Below are positions 1 to 8,221 of a DNA stretch of 64,000 nucleotides, in pieces. The notes under the pieces are model-generated. The model made no database searches. It worked only from the letters and a program-made list of their open reading frames with translations, and was not told the origin of the DNA. Both the position numbers and the translations under genes were made by a program. Positions within the stretch are counted from its first letter, which is position 1. Each line of letters starts with the position of its first letter. The DNA is from Thiomicrospira pelophila DSM 1534 (GTDB lineage Bacteria; Pseudomonadota; Gammaproteobacteria; Thiomicrospirales; Thiomicrospiraceae): positions 930,001 to 994,000 of the forward strand of contig NZ_JOMR01000001.1 in assembly GCF_000711195.1 (NCBI RefSeq), given 5' to 3'.

Positions 1-559
1 ATGTTGGACCAGATTGATTGCGGTATTTGGCATCTTTGCGTTTGTTGTATGGTTTTTCAGCCGGACTGGATAGGGTTTCAAAGTTGATGGCGCAAATATC
101 CATGCCTGGACGCAAGGCCAGCGGTAATTTGCCACTATTGAAAATTTCTAACACAATTTGACCTTGCCAGCCTGGATCAATGCGGTGTGCGGTGACGTGC
201 ACCATTAAACCTAGGCGCGCTAAGCTTGAACGGCCATCTAGCCAGCCAACTAAGTCATCCGGTACCGTAATGGATTCAAGCGTCGAAGCTAAAGCCAGCT
301 CACCTGGATGCAAGAAGAAGGCTTGGTTTTCTTCGATTACGATTTCATTGCCCATTACCTTGTCGAGCAGGGTTTGGACTTCTTCGCTTGGTCCACTTAG
401 ATCTATAAATGGTGCTGTATGGTCGTTAAAAACACGAAAGCGGTTATCGAGTCTTAAGTCGACGCTGATCCCTTTAATTTTGCTGGCATTTGGTTCAGGT
501 TCGATCACAATGCGGCCAGATCTTAATGCGGCGGAAATATCTTTATCACTGAGTTTCAT
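1..559 (-). CDS. dcd: dCTP deaminase (partial, C-terminus cut by window edge)
   Basis: Deaminates dCTP to dUTP in pyrimidine deoxynucleotide synthesis; cytosolic homotrimer. Translating the minus strand from the ATG at 559 gives [20 protein letters not shown] at the N-terminus. The family block [20 protein letters not shown] follows, then HRIDPGWQG (catalytic-site region) and [13 protein letters not shown]. The last readable residues are YRNQSGPT, matching the E. coli Dcd C-terminal region, so only a few codons are missing. The 186 visible codons fit a family length near 190. It is the last visible gene of a minus-strand run below the DUF3108 gene, 23 bp away. Identification is from recognised family motifs. 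Confidence 0.95.
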   Translation of the reverse strand, partial: MKLSDKDISAALRSGRIVIEPEPNASKIKGISVDLRLDNRFRVFNDHTAPFIDLSGPSEEVQTLLDKVMGNEIVIEENQAFFLHPGELALASTLESITVPDDLVGWLDGRSSLARLGLMVHVTAHRIDPGWQGQIVLEIFNSGKLPLALRPGMDICAINFETLSSPAEKPYNKRKDAKYRNQSGPT

Positions 560-582
560 AGCTTCGATTCTTAAGTTGAGTT

Positions 583-1311
583 CTATGGGAAATGGGGCGG
601 CTTATCAAGTGCTAATACAACACGGCGCTTGTGTTTGGTGTTATTTACTTCAATACGGCCAGGGAAAAAGTTTAAGTCTTCAATCAGCCAGATTTTAATT
701 TCTTGCGTGTCAGTTGTCCACTCATAGTAGCGCGCCTTAAGGTTGCTTTTGTAATTAAGATGGGCTTTTGTAGCTTGGTTGGCTACATTAAATTTTACGA
801 GTGTTTGTTGTTTTTCTTCTTGCAGCACAAGCGGCGGTATCGCGTTCCCGTTTAATGTGTAGAACTGCAGGGCATAAGCAATCGACATAATGTCATATGC
901 GTAGGGCGAACCAGGCCAGCTGCGGTCTTTCTGTGGGAACGTAATAATATTGTTTTCCAAGTTTGCGATCAAATCCACCTTAATGTGCTTGGTGTAATCG
1001 TCATGCCGCTGCGTCAAGTCTTTGTGGTAGCTTAACCAAAGGAACTGATTGTTCTTAGTCAGTATTTTAGTGGTTTCGTAGGTGGATTCATTTATAAACC
1101 GCTTCGCCCACCAAGGTGGCTCGGCTTCACTGGTTAATGTACAGGTATCAGTTTGACAGCGCATTTTTTGTTGTACGGTACCAACATTAAAACCCATTAA
1201 GCGTACTGCAAATTCAGCATCAAAATTTTGGCTAGGGTTAGCCTGTGCTTGACTCGTTATGATGAGTCCCACAAAAGCTAAGAGGGTGATGGTTTGACGA
1301 AAGGTTTGCAT
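583..1311 (-). CDS. DUF3108 domain protein, exported
   Basis: Protein of 242 residues whose biochemical role is unknown. A signal peptide is visible: a short polar start, a hydrophobic stretch ([11 protein letters not shown]) and an AQA-N cleavage-like site near residue 24, so it should act in the periplasm or outer envelope. The mature part has the pattern of the DUF3108 family, beginning with an F-A-V-R-L-like strand and rich in alternating beta residues. It starts one base after the purN stop, so it is probably cotranscribed with purM-purN; this neighbourhood is common in gammaproteobacteria. A function linked to purines is not implied by the position. Confidence 0.8.
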   Translation of the reverse strand: MQTFRQTITLLAFVGLIITSQAQANPSQNFDAEFAVRLMGFNVGTVQQKMRCQTDTCTLTSEAEPPWWAKRFINESTYETTKILTKNNQFLWLSYHKDLTQRHDDYTKHIKVDLIANLENNIITFPQKDRSWPGSPYAYDIMSIAYALQFYTLNGNAIPPLVLQEEKQQTLVKFNVANQATKAHLNYKSNLKARYYEWTTDTQEIKIWLIEDLNFFPGRIEVNNTKHKRRVVLALDKPPHFP

Positions 1312-1312
1312 G

Positions 1313-1966
1313 CTACAAATCTTCGATTTGTAGCGGAGTGGTCAAAGCTTGTCCTGACCACCAGGCCTGGTGGTTTTGATAGTTGAGCTTACCTTGTGCA
1401 AATAGATTAACCACCAAAGGATAAGCTTGATGTTCTAATTCATGGACTTTAGCTTTTAGGGTTTCGACGGAATCATTCGCTTGAATATTGGTGGTAGCTT
1501 GTAAAACCACGGGTCCGCCATCGAGCTCATCGGTGACAAAGTGAATGCTTAGGCCATGTTGTTTATCGCCAGCGTCGAGTGCGCGTTGGTGGGTTTGTAA
1601 ACCTGGGTATTTGGGTAGTAAAGAAGGGTGGATATTGAGCATGCGCCCAACGTAATGCTGGGTAAATAAAGGGGTTAGAATACGCATAAAGCCAGCCAAG
1701 ACCACCAGGCCTGGTTGGGCTTGATCAATGGAGTGGATTAAAGCCTGCTCGAACGTTTCGCGGTCATCAAAGCTTTGGTGGGGAACCGTGTCGACTTCAA
1801 TCAGATGTTGTTTGGCGCGTTCTAAACCAAAGGCGTCCGCCTTGTTTGAAATGACCTTGACGATTTGATAAGCGCAATCAGCTTGGTTTTGTCGGTCAAT
1901 CAGGGCTTGTAGGTTCGAACCGTTACCTGATATTAAAACCACAACGCGAAGCGGACTTTGTTGCAT
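1313..1966 (-). CDS. purN: phosphoribosylglycinamide formyltransferase
   Basis: Transfers a formyl group from 10-formyl-THF to GAR, the third step of purine synthesis; cytosolic. N-terminal VVVLISGNGSNLQALID is the phosphate-binding region, NIHPSLLPKYPG carries the catalytic Asn-His, and the Asp lies in VTDELDGGPV. I choose the ATG at 1966 (217 residues) because it follows an AAGG ribosome-binding site and gives the normal PurN start. A longer TTG-started frame from 2011 would read through an intercistronic hairpin. The gene follows purM in an apparent operon. Oddity: it carries two copies of the window-wide ACCAGGCCTGGT palindrome, at 1360 (NHQAWW) and 1704 (PGLVV), 333 bp apart. Confidence 0.96.
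   Translation of the reverse strand: MQQSPLRVVVLISGNGSNLQALIDRQNQADCAYQIVKVISNKADAFGLERAKQHLIEVDTVPHQSFDDRETFEQALIHSIDQAQPGLVVLAGFMRILTPLFTQHYVGRMLNIHPSLLPKYPGLQTHQRALDAGDKQHGLSIHFVTDELDGGPVVLQATTNIQANDSVETLKAKVHELEHQAYPLVVNLFAQGKLNYQNHQAWWSGQALTTPLQIEDL
1360..1371. repeat. perfect ACCAGGCCTGGT copy 1 (purN)
   Basis: Palindrome extended to 18 bp (1357-1374). Read as NHQAWW near the purN C-terminus. Confidence 0.95.
1704..1715. repeat. perfect ACCAGGCCTGGT copy 2 (purN)
   Basis: Read as PGLVV in purN, the second copy in the same gene. Confidence 0.95.
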
Positions 1967-1978
1967 GCTTAACCTTAG

Positions 1979-2000
1979 CGCCGAGTGGGGAAGCTCGGCG
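1979..2000 (-). other. intercistronic hairpin between purM and purN
   Basis: Seven-base arms (CGCCGAG at 1979-1985 and CTCGGCG at 1994-2000) enclose an 8-nt loop just upstream of the purN ribosome-binding site on the minus-strand transcript. There is no following U-run, so it is not an intrinsic terminator. It might tune purN translation or stabilise the mRNA end; that is inference. Confidence 0.6.
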
Positions 2001-2011
2001 TTGAATAACAA

Positions 2012-3058
2012 TTAATCGGCAATTAACTGAACATGCGGTTCAGTTTGATCACTAGAGACAATCTCACCAATAACATTGGCGGTTTCGCCGAGTTGGGCAA
2101 GTAACTCCAGTGTTTTGTCTTGGTTTTTTGCATCCACTGCGATCACCATGCCGATGCCGCAGTTAAAGGTACGGTGCATTTCTACATATTCAACATTGCC
2201 GGCTTCTTGTAGCCAGTCAAATACGGCTGGTCTTTGCCAAGCTTGAGTGCGAATTTTTGCACAGGTGTTATCTGGTAATACGCGTGGAATATTTTCCACC
2301 AAGCCACCACCAGTAATATGCGATAAAGCGTGCACTTTGATTTGCTTCATTAGCTCAAGCAACGGCTTAACATAAATACGAGTAGGCGCCATTAAGGCGT
2401 CAATTAAGGGCTGACCGTTCAAATCGGTATTTAGGTTTTCACCGCTGACCTCGATAATTTTGCGAATTAACGAGTAACCGTTTGAGTGAGGGCCGGAAGA
2501 GGCTAAACCAATTAGAACATCACCACTTTTGACAGCCGAGCCATCAATTAAATCTTCTTTTTCGACAATACCAACACAAAAACCAGCTAGATCATAATCC
2601 CCCACTGGATACATGCCCGGCATTTCAGCGGTTTCGCCACCGATGAGTGCGCAACCTGCTTGCTGGCAACCTTCGCCAATGCCTTGGATAACGTCTTTGG
2701 CAACATATAAATCAAGTTTGCCAGTGGCGTAGTAGTCCAAGAAGAATAGTGGTTCGGCACCTTGAACAATCAAGTCATTAACACACATAGCCACTAAGTC
2801 GATGCCGACTTGATCGTGTTTACCGCTATCAATCGCTAAACGCAGTTTTGTGCCTACGCCGTCCGTACCAGAGACTAGTACGGGGTTTTTGTATTTATTG
2901 ATAGGAAGTTCAAATAGTGCACCAAATCCACCTAGCGAGGCCATCACTTCTGGGCGGCGAGTGGCTTTGGCTATAGGTTTAATGGCATCAACAAGTGCGT
3001 CGCCAGCATCGATGTCAACACCAGCGTCTTTGTAGCTTAAGGAAGGTTTGCTTGTCAT
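2012..3058 (-). CDS. purM: phosphoribosylformylglycinamidine cyclo-ligase (AIR synthetase)
   Basis: Closes the imidazole ring, converting FGAM to AIR with ATP; cytosolic dimer. The 348-residue length is standard. The N-terminal [16 protein letters not shown] is the hallmark PurM start, followed by [58 protein letters not shown] and [15 protein letters not shown]. First gene of a minus-strand purM-purN-DUF3108 run, with a 108-bp intergenic region separating it from the divergent DUF2066 gene, where its promoter must lie. I could not match a convincing -35/-10 pair there. Confidence 0.97.
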   Translation of the reverse strand: MTSKPSLSYKDAGVDIDAGDALVDAIKPIAKATRRPEVMASLGGFGALFELPINKYKNPVLVSGTDGVGTKLRLAIDSGKHDQVGIDLVAMCVNDLIVQGAEPLFFLDYYATGKLDLYVAKDVIQGIGEGCQQAGCALIGGETAEMPGMYPVGDYDLAGFCVGIVEKEDLIDGSAVKSGDVLIGLASSGPHSNGYSLIRKIIEVSGENLNTDLNGQPLIDALMAPTRIYVKPLLELMKQIKVHALSHITGGGLVENIPRVLPDNTCAKIRTQAWQRPAVFDWLQEAGNVEYVEMHRTFNCGIGMVIAVDAKNQDKTLELLAQLGETANVIGEIVSSDQTEPHVQLIAD

Positions 3059-3166
3059 AAGGATTCGGGTCAGTTCTTAGATTGAATAGGAGTTCGATTG
3101 AAAACAACCAAGCCCCAAGGGTTAAAAAATATTATGATATTGTAACTAAAAATCACCGAGGCGGGT

Positions 3167-4228
3167 ATGAGAACTTTTCTAATTCCAATAATATTGAGCA
3201 TTTTTTTTGCGGCACAAAGCGTTCAAGCACAGTCAGACCTGAATCTGTTTGTGGTTGAGAAACCAGTTGAAAAATATCATTCAAGCCAGCTAAACGATTT
3301 ACTGACCTCGTCAATGAGGGATTTATTGATTCGCGTCGTGGGTGGGGAGGCGGCGTTAAACCATCCACAAGCCGAAACTTATATAGAACAAGCGCGTCGA
3401 TGGGTCAAGAGTTATCAGGTTGAAAATCGAGAGGTAGACGGCGTGGTAGTGGGGCAAAAGCTGGTGGTGCAGTTTGATCAAAACCGTTTGTTACGTGATT
3501 TTCAGCGCGACGGGATTCAAGTTTGGCCATTAAGCGAACGTCCTAGAACTTTGTTGATTGGGCAGTGGGAACAACAGGGTTTAAAAGTGAATTTGAGTGA
3601 TGAAAGTTTGCAGTATCGTGTTGATTTAGATTATCGCGATTACGCTAATCTTTTAGCTTTATTTATGACAGAGCCGGAGAAAGAAGCAGATTTTAACGGT
3701 ATTAACCCAGAGCGTTTGGTGTCTCGAAACAAGTTAAATAACGAACTGGTTTCGATGGCGAGTGCTGCTGGGGCGGATTATGTTTTGGTATTTAAGGCCG
3801 ACGTTATTGGTGATGTTTCAAGTTTGGTTTGGTCTTTGTATGAGCGTGAAAGCGGTGAGCGCGTTTTGCAATCGGATGAAACTGGCGAGGACTTTTTAAG
3901 TTTGTTGCAAGGCACTTTTGATAGTTTGCTTGAGCTTTATTCGCGTCCATATCGTGAAGGGGCTGACAGTTATGGTTTGATGAGTTTGACGGTGGAAGCG
4001 ATTCCATCTTATGAAGCCTTGATTGAAATGGAAAGGTTTTTAAAACAATTGCGTCCGGCGCTGAACGAGGTAAGTATGGTTGAGGTGGATGGCCAACAAG
4101 TTCGTTTTGATATTTTTTACCAAGGGCGTTATTCGAACGTGGTCAAGTTAATGGAAGGCGTGCCAAATTTACGTTTAATTGAAGAGTCGCTTTTTGGCAG
4201 TCAGTTAAAAGGGCGTTTTGAGCCATGA
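3167..4228 (+). CDS. DUF2066 domain protein, exported
   Basis: Protein of 353 residues with a clear signal peptide (MRTFLIPIILSIFFAAQSVQA, cleavage near residue 21), so periplasmic or envelope. The mature part matches the DUF2066 family pattern: an early R-D-L-L-I-R-V-V-G-G segment, a W-V-K-S-Y-Q motif, and a terminal segment predicting alternating beta/alpha elements. Function is unknown. A GAGG ribosome-binding site precedes the ATG. The stop overlaps the hda start by 4 bp (ATGA), so the two are translationally coupled; the same DUF2066-hda pairing is frequent in gammaproteobacteria, but it has no explained link to replication control. Confidence 0.8.
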   Translation: MRTFLIPIILSIFFAAQSVQAQSDLNLFVVEKPVEKYHSSQLNDLLTSSMRDLLIRVVGGEAALNHPQAETYIEQARRWVKSYQVENREVDGVVVGQKLVVQFDQNRLLRDFQRDGIQVWPLSERPRTLLIGQWEQQGLKVNLSDESLQYRVDLDYRDYANLLALFMTEPEKEADFNGINPERLVSRNKLNNELVSMASAAGADYVLVFKADVIGDVSSLVWSLYERESGERVLQSDETGEDFLSLLQGTFDSLLELYSRPYREGADSYGLMSLTVEAIPSYEALIEMERFLKQLRPALNEVSMVEVDGQQVRFDIFYQGRYSNVVKLMEGVPNLRLIEESLFGSQLKGRFEP

Positions 4229-4944
4229 GTCATAAAACCATGTCGGTGCAATTGCCGCTTAAAATTAACCTGCGAGAAGACGCTAGTTTTGAGACGTTTG
4301 TAGCTGAGCAAGAATCAATTGCTTTGGTTTTAAGCCATTTACAACAGCATGATAATGCTCGTTATGCTGGTTGTTATTATTTTTTTGGTGAAAGTGGCGC
4401 AGGTAAAACGCACCTGTTACAGGCATCTTGTCGCTTTTATACCCAAAGGCAACGTCAAAGTGTGTATTTCCCACTATCTAATAGTGCCTTGCCTCTGATC
4501 CCTGACGTATTGAATGGTTTAGAAATTACTGACTTGGTTTGTTTGGACGATGTGGATCAAATTATCGGCCAGACAGACTGGGAAAGGGCTTTAGCAAACT
4601 TTTTAGCTAAGTCGCGCGTGTTAGGCCATCGTGTATTGTTAACAGGTTCGGCCGATTTAATTCATTGGCCGGTGGTGACAGATGAGTTAAGACGCGAGCT
4701 AGTATCAATTATGCCAGTGCATTTGTTTGCTTTGCAGGGTTCAAGAGAGCTGGTTTTAGCCTTACAACGCCATGCGTTATACAAGGGGTTTGAGTTACCG
4801 ATCGAAGTGGGTAATTTTCTCCTCAAGCGTTTTTCGCACGATTTGCAAGAACTATTAGTTGTACTAGGTCTATTGGAACAAGCTACGCTGGCCGAAAAGC
4901 GGCGCTTAACCTTGCCGTTTGTCAAAGATGTTTTGGCGAGATAA
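4225..4944 (+). CDS. hda: DnaA regulatory inactivator Hda
   Basis: AAA+ protein that, bound to the beta clamp, stimulates ATP hydrolysis by DnaA and so prevents re-initiation of chromosome replication; cytosolic. The protein has 239 residues, like E. coli Hda. Visible motifs: an N-terminal clamp-binding-like stretch (MSVQLPLKI), Walker A GESGAGKTHLL near residue 54, Walker B region LVCLDDVDQI, and a sensor-like ELRRELVS segment. No DnaA-type DNA-binding domain follows, which separates it from DnaA. Overlaps the DUF2066 stop by 4 bp. Confidence 0.93.
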   Translation: MSHKTMSVQLPLKINLREDASFETFVAEQESIALVLSHLQQHDNARYAGCYYFFGESGAGKTHLLQASCRFYTQRQRQSVYFPLSNSALPLIPDVLNGLEITDLVCLDDVDQIIGQTDWERALANFLAKSRVLGHRVLLTGSADLIHWPVVTDELRRELVSIMPVHLFALQGSRELVLALQRHALYKGFELPIEVGNFLLKRFSHDLQELLVVLGLLEQATLAEKRRLTLPFVKDVLAR

Positions 4945-4993
4945 ATTGGGCGCTTTAAACCAAACCAGTTAAAAAATTAATAAGGGAATAAAT

Positions 4994-5509
4994 ATGGAAT
5001 GTCGTAAAAACAATACCAGAGTTATGGGTTTTTTAATTATGATAGCTCTGAGTTTGTTGGCCACTATGGTGCAGGCCGAGACTAAAGAAATTGAGTTTGT
5101 GGATTTAGAAGGTAAAAACGTGACCTTATCTGACTTTAAAGGTCAGTGGGTGGTTGTAAATATTTGGGCAACTTGGTGTCCACCATGCATTAAAGAAATG
5201 CCGGACTTAACGTTTTTCCATGAAAAATATAAAGACGATGGCGCAATTGTATTGGGTGTCAATTATGAAAATATTCCGGTAGAGAAGGTGCGTAGTTTTA
5301 CTGAAGAGCTCATGGTTACGTTTCCGATTGTGCGTTTCAAAGATATTGACTTAAATGCCAACAAAACCCCGTTTGGGCCGTTGCGAGGCTTGCCAAGTAC
5401 TTACATGGTGGCGCCAAGTGGACATATCGTGGCGGGGCGTGCTGGTATGGTGGATCAAGAAACGCTGGAAGCATTTATACAAGAATATGAGGCTAAAAAC
5501 CCGCAATAA
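4994..5509 (+). CDS. TlpA/ResA-like thioredoxin-fold protein, exported
   Basis: Protein of 171 residues with an N-terminal hydrophobic segment (GFLIMIALSLLATM) ending in VQA-E, so secreted to the periplasm or anchored there. The TlpA-like domain has the redox motif WATWCPPC, preceded by LSDFKGQWVVVNIW, and a cis-Pro loop GLPSTYMV. Such proteins reduce or isomerise periplasmic thiols, often on cytochrome c or other envelope proteins; the partner is unknown here. A G-rich ribosome-binding site (AAGGGA) precedes the ATG. It lies just before a second exported thioredoxin-fold gene, so the two may form a relay. Confidence 0.85.
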   Translation: MECRKNNTRVMGFLIMIALSLLATMVQAETKEIEFVDLEGKNVTLSDFKGQWVVVNIWATWCPPCIKEMPDLTFFHEKYKDDGAIVLGVNYENIPVEKVRSFTEELMVTFPIVRFKDIDLNANKTPFGPLRGLPSTYMVAPSGHIVAGRAGMVDQETLEAFIQEYEAKNPQ

Positions 5510-5556
5510 AAGACGGTTTGAAGCCTAAGTGGTGGATACACCTTAAGGAGAGAGGT

Positions 5557-6069
5557 ATGAAGATTATTGTATTGAGTTTAGCTTTTTTGCTGGGTGGATT
5601 ATCGGTGCCTAGCTGGGCCGCCGATTTTTTTGATCAGAGTTTCGGCGACTTTAAAGAAGAAGCGGCGATGGCGCGCGATGAAGGCAAGCTGGGCGTATTT
5701 GTATTTTTTGAAATGGATGATTGCCCTTTCTGTCACCGTATGAAAGAAACGATTTTGATTGAGCCGGATGTTATAGAGTATTTTAATCAACACTTCAAAG
5801 CCTATCGTTTCGATATAGAAGGGGCAAGTCCGGTTGTTGATTTTGACGGCACCGAGTTTGCCTCCGGCCAGGAAATGGCGGAGAAAAAGTATCGAGTGCG
5901 TGCTACGCCTGTCATGATTATGTTTGATAACGATGGTAAGGTCATGGCGCGCTATACTGGACCAACAACGACTAAAGAAGAGTTTTTGATGTGGGGTGAG
6001 TTTGTGGTGAGTGGCGAATACAAAAACATGCCATTTACACGTTACAAACGTGCACAAGCACAAAAGTAG
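5557..6069 (+). CDS. exported thioredoxin-fold protein with CPFC motif
   Basis: A 170-residue protein. A signal peptide (MKIIVLSLAFLLGGLSVPSWA) ends at an AWA-like site near residue 21. The core has FFEMDDCPFCHRMKETIL, a CxxC redox motif in thioredoxin context, and a cis-Pro loop RATPVMIMF. It resembles SoxW-type or DsbD-gamma-like thioredoxins; substrate unknown. I take the ATG at 5557, which has an excellent AAGGAGAG ribosome-binding site, over an upstream in-frame start. It sits 47 bp after the TlpA-like gene and 10 bp before the TolC-like gene, so probably one operon. Confidence 0.85.
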   Translation: MKIIVLSLAFLLGGLSVPSWAADFFDQSFGDFKEEAAMARDEGKLGVFVFFEMDDCPFCHRMKETILIEPDVIEYFNQHFKAYRFDIEGASPVVDFDGTEFASGQEMAEKKYRVRATPVMIMFDNDGKVMARYTGPTTTKEEFLMWGEFVVSGEYKNMPFTRYKRAQAQK

Positions 6070-6079
6070 CGAGTTGAGT

Positions 6080-7384
6080 ATGAAGCGACTTAATATTTTG
6101 AGCTTGGTTTTTTTGAGTGTATGTGGCAGCAGTTATGCTCAACAGGAACCTTTGCCAATACCGCTAACCTTGGAATATGTGCTTGAATTACCGGCGACAA
6201 TGAGCCCTGAAGTAATGAGACAAAAAGCACGCCTGCTTCAGAGTCAAGCGCAACAATTCGAAGTCAATGCACAAGATCGGGTGAAATTTAATTTGCAAGC
6301 TCGATTGGGTAAGCGTGAATTCTTAGGTGAGGATCAAGATTACAATATGGCGGCACTGCATATGGGTCTGCCGTTGTATGATTTTGGTCGTACTGCGAAT
6401 CAAGACCAGGCCTGGTTGTATGACACCAAAGCCAACCAATATCAGTTGGAAACCATTGAAAAACAATACCGTCTGGATTTAATGCAGGCTTTTTTCAATG
6501 TATTGTTGGCCGACTTAAACTACCGAGTTGAAAATGAAGCCATGGCGATCGCCTATGTCACCCTTGATAAAATCCAGGAAAACTATGAACTCGGACGTGA
6601 ATCGGATACCACTTTGTATGAGGCTGAAGAACAATACCAAAAAGTATTTGTAAAACGCCAACAAGCCCAAGCTGATTTGCGTCGCTCTAGGATGTTATTA
6701 GCCAATGCGATGGGGCATTCGGATGCGATTATTTCGCGAGTCAGCTTGCCGGACTTATCGAAGTTGCCTGAAAATCTGTTAAAAGTGGAAGATTATTTAG
6801 CATTGGCGATGGATAATAATCCGCAAATATTGGCGATGAAGCAGGCATATGAAGCCAGCGGTTATAGAGTGGAGAGTGCACGTGCTGGCAAGCGTCCGGA
6901 AATTCGCGCGGATGCTTGGGTAGGTCAGTTATCGAGTTATCCAGAACAGCGTGAAGGTCATTACCATGCTGAATTGTCGATCAAGATGCCTTTATATGAT
7001 GGCGGCTTAACCAAGTCACGCATTGATCGAGAACGTGCGCAGCAACAAGAAGCTCAAGCAAATATGTATCAAGCCCAGCAACAGGTTCGTGATCAGGTTA
7101 CAAATTTATACTTCCAATTAAGTTTGCTGGAGGTTGAAAAGCAGGCGGTGCAAGCCGGTCAAACCTTCGCGGATTACAATATAGATTACAAACGCGCGAT
7201 CTATGAAAATGAGTTGCAGACCGATTTAGGCGATGCGATGGTCAGAATTTCGCAAGCGCAATATGACGCTTTGGCCTTTGATTTAAAGCGCGCTTTATTA
7301 TGGGCAAAAATGCAAGCGTTAACCGGACAGGATGATTTGTCGCAGGCGAAGGTTGTTCAGCAAACAGGTACAGATTCGGAGTAA
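6080..7384 (+). CDS. TolC-family outer membrane channel protein
   Basis: Outer membrane factor of a type I secretion or efflux system, 434 residues. Signal peptide MKRLNILSLVFLSVCGSSYA with cleavage near residue 20. The mature protein is rich in long amphipathic helices with Gln/Ala-rich coiled coils, and the OEP-type internal duplication is visible: LQARLGKREFLGED...LPLYDFGRT in the first half, and WVGQLSSYPEQREG...MPLYDGGLT in the second. Start at 6080 chosen because it gives the signal peptide; the same frame runs further upstream into the preceding gene. Followed 4 bp later by a membrane-fusion-like gene. No inner-membrane pump is encoded nearby. Contains a palindrome copy at 6405 (DQAW). 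Confidence 0.9.
   Translation: MKRLNILSLVFLSVCGSSYAQQEPLPIPLTLEYVLELPATMSPEVMRQKARLLQSQAQQFEVNAQDRVKFNLQARLGKREFLGEDQDYNMAALHMGLPLYDFGRTANQDQAWLYDTKANQYQLETIEKQYRLDLMQAFFNVLLADLNYRVENEAMAIAYVTLDKIQENYELGRESDTTLYEAEEQYQKVFVKRQQAQADLRRSRMLLANAMGHSDAIISRVSLPDLSKLPENLLKVEDYLALAMDNNPQILAMKQAYEASGYRVESARAGKRPEIRADAWVGQLSSYPEQREGHYHAELSIKMPLYDGGLTKSRIDRERAQQQEAQANMYQAQQQVRDQVTNLYFQLSLLEVEKQAVQAGQTFADYNIDYKRAIYENELQTDLGDAMVRISQAQYDALAFDLKRALLWAKMQALTGQDDLSQAKVVQQTGTDSE
6405..6416. repeat. perfect ACCAGGCCTGGT copy 3 (TolC-like)
   Basis: Read as DQAWL. Confidence 0.95.
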
Positions 7385-7388
7385 AGAC

Positions 7389-7889
7389 ATGATAAAACTT
7401 ATTTTATTAGTGCTGGCCAGTTCAATGATGGCTTTGAGCATTCAAACTCAAGCCGCCGAGGTTAAAGTAGGCGCGTTGGTGACAGGCCAAGTGACGCAGG
7501 TTTTGGTGAAAACCGGTCAAAAAGTGAGCGCAGGGGATTTGGTTTTAAAAATTGATGATCGTCGTTATCAAGCTAAATTGAAAGCCTTGCAAGCGGAAGT
7601 AGCTTATCGAGCAACGGCTTTGGCGGATATGCAAATTGAGTTTGATCAAACTCAGGATTTGTATGACCGTACAGTGATTGCGCGGCGTCCTTATGAACGT
7701 GCAAAAACGGATTTTGAACTAGCCCAAAATGCGTTGAATAAAGCCCAAGCTGAGCTGGAAATGCATCAGGCCTGGTTGGATTACTTTCAGGTGAAAGCCC
7801 CCGTTTCGGGTGAAGTGAAGACGGTTATTACGAAAGGGTCGACCGTGTTTAAAGAAAATGATGCGCTATTTAGTTTGGAGATCAAATAA
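7389..7889 (+). CDS. short periplasmic membrane-fusion (HlyD/RND adaptor)-like protein
   Basis: Protein of 166 residues with a signal peptide (LILLVLASSMMALSIQTQA). Mature part: a first biotinyl-lipoyl half (VGALVTGQVTQVLVKTGQKVSAGDLVLKIDD), a helical hairpin of about 70 residues rich in Ala, Gln and Glu, then the second lipoyl half (FQVKAPVSGEVKTVITKGSTV). It stops there. Usual adaptors are about twice this length and continue with beta-barrel and membrane-proximal domains, both absent here. It may be a minimal adaptor for the preceding TolC-like channel. Start at 7389 rather than an upstream in-frame codon inside tolC. Carries a near copy of the palindrome at 7766. Confidence 0.8.
   Translation: MIKLILLVLASSMMALSIQTQAAEVKVGALVTGQVTQVLVKTGQKVSAGDLVLKIDDRRYQAKLKALQAEVAYRATALADMQIEFDQTQDLYDRTVIARRPYERAKTDFELAQNALNKAQAELEMHQAWLDYFQVKAPVSGEVKTVITKGSTVFKENDALFSLEIK
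7766..7776. repeat. one-mismatch palindrome copy (adaptor gene)
   Basis: TCAGGCCTGGT, read as HQAWL. Other imperfect copies: 17219 (ATCAGGCCTGGT), 29636 (ACCAGGCCTGCT), 30939 (GTCAGGCCTGGT), 35039 (GCCAGGCCTGGT), 35607 (ACGAGGCCTGGT), 49702 (ACCAGGCCTGGA), 50723 (ACCAGGTCTGGT). Confidence 0.8.
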
Positions 7890-8161
7890 TGTCAGCGTTA
7901 AAAAATCAACTTCAGTATGGCGTAAAATATTGGCGTTTAGCGATTCACCTAACCTTTAAAACCCGCCGCTTTGGGGTAAATAATCAATGGTGGGCACGTC
8001 AGCCGTCGGTGATTGGCTGGGAGTGGTATCAAATTTTATGGGGTATTGTGACCGTGATGCCGATTGTACGCAATGTGCAATCTATGAAGGTGCGCAGTTG
8101 CATTGGTTGGATTCCGCAGTCTGACTGCGAGGCACTGGGATTTTCACGTCAAAAAGACTAG
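7889..8161 (+). CDS. small Trp-rich protein of unknown function
   Basis: Protein of 90 residues that I do not recognise. Its start overlaps the preceding stop (TAATG), which strongly suggests it is translated with the adaptor gene. It is basic at the N-terminus and contains six Trp, several in a cluster around NNQWWARQPSVIGWEWYQIL. The single moderately hydrophobic stretch (YQILWGIVTVMPIV) is too short to be a confident membrane span. Two Cys lie near the C-terminus (SCIGWIPQSDC). Its position after a TolC channel and a mini-adaptor hints at a role in the same envelope process; that is inference. Confidence 0.65.
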   Translation: MSALKNQLQYGVKYWRLAIHLTFKTRRFGVNNQWWARQPSVIGWEWYQILWGIVTVMPIVRNVQSMKVRSCIGWIPQSDCEALGFSRQKD

Positions 8162-8221
8162 AATGGGCAAATTATCTAGCAAAAGCTAATTTTCAAATAA
8201 TCCAATCTACAAAGGCGCCTT

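Noticed and set aside
2009-2011. TTG start for purN giving a 232-residue protein
   Set aside because: The extra 15 residues read through an intercistronic hairpin and have no PurN counterpart; the ATG at 1966 has a ribosome-binding site and the canonical N-terminus.
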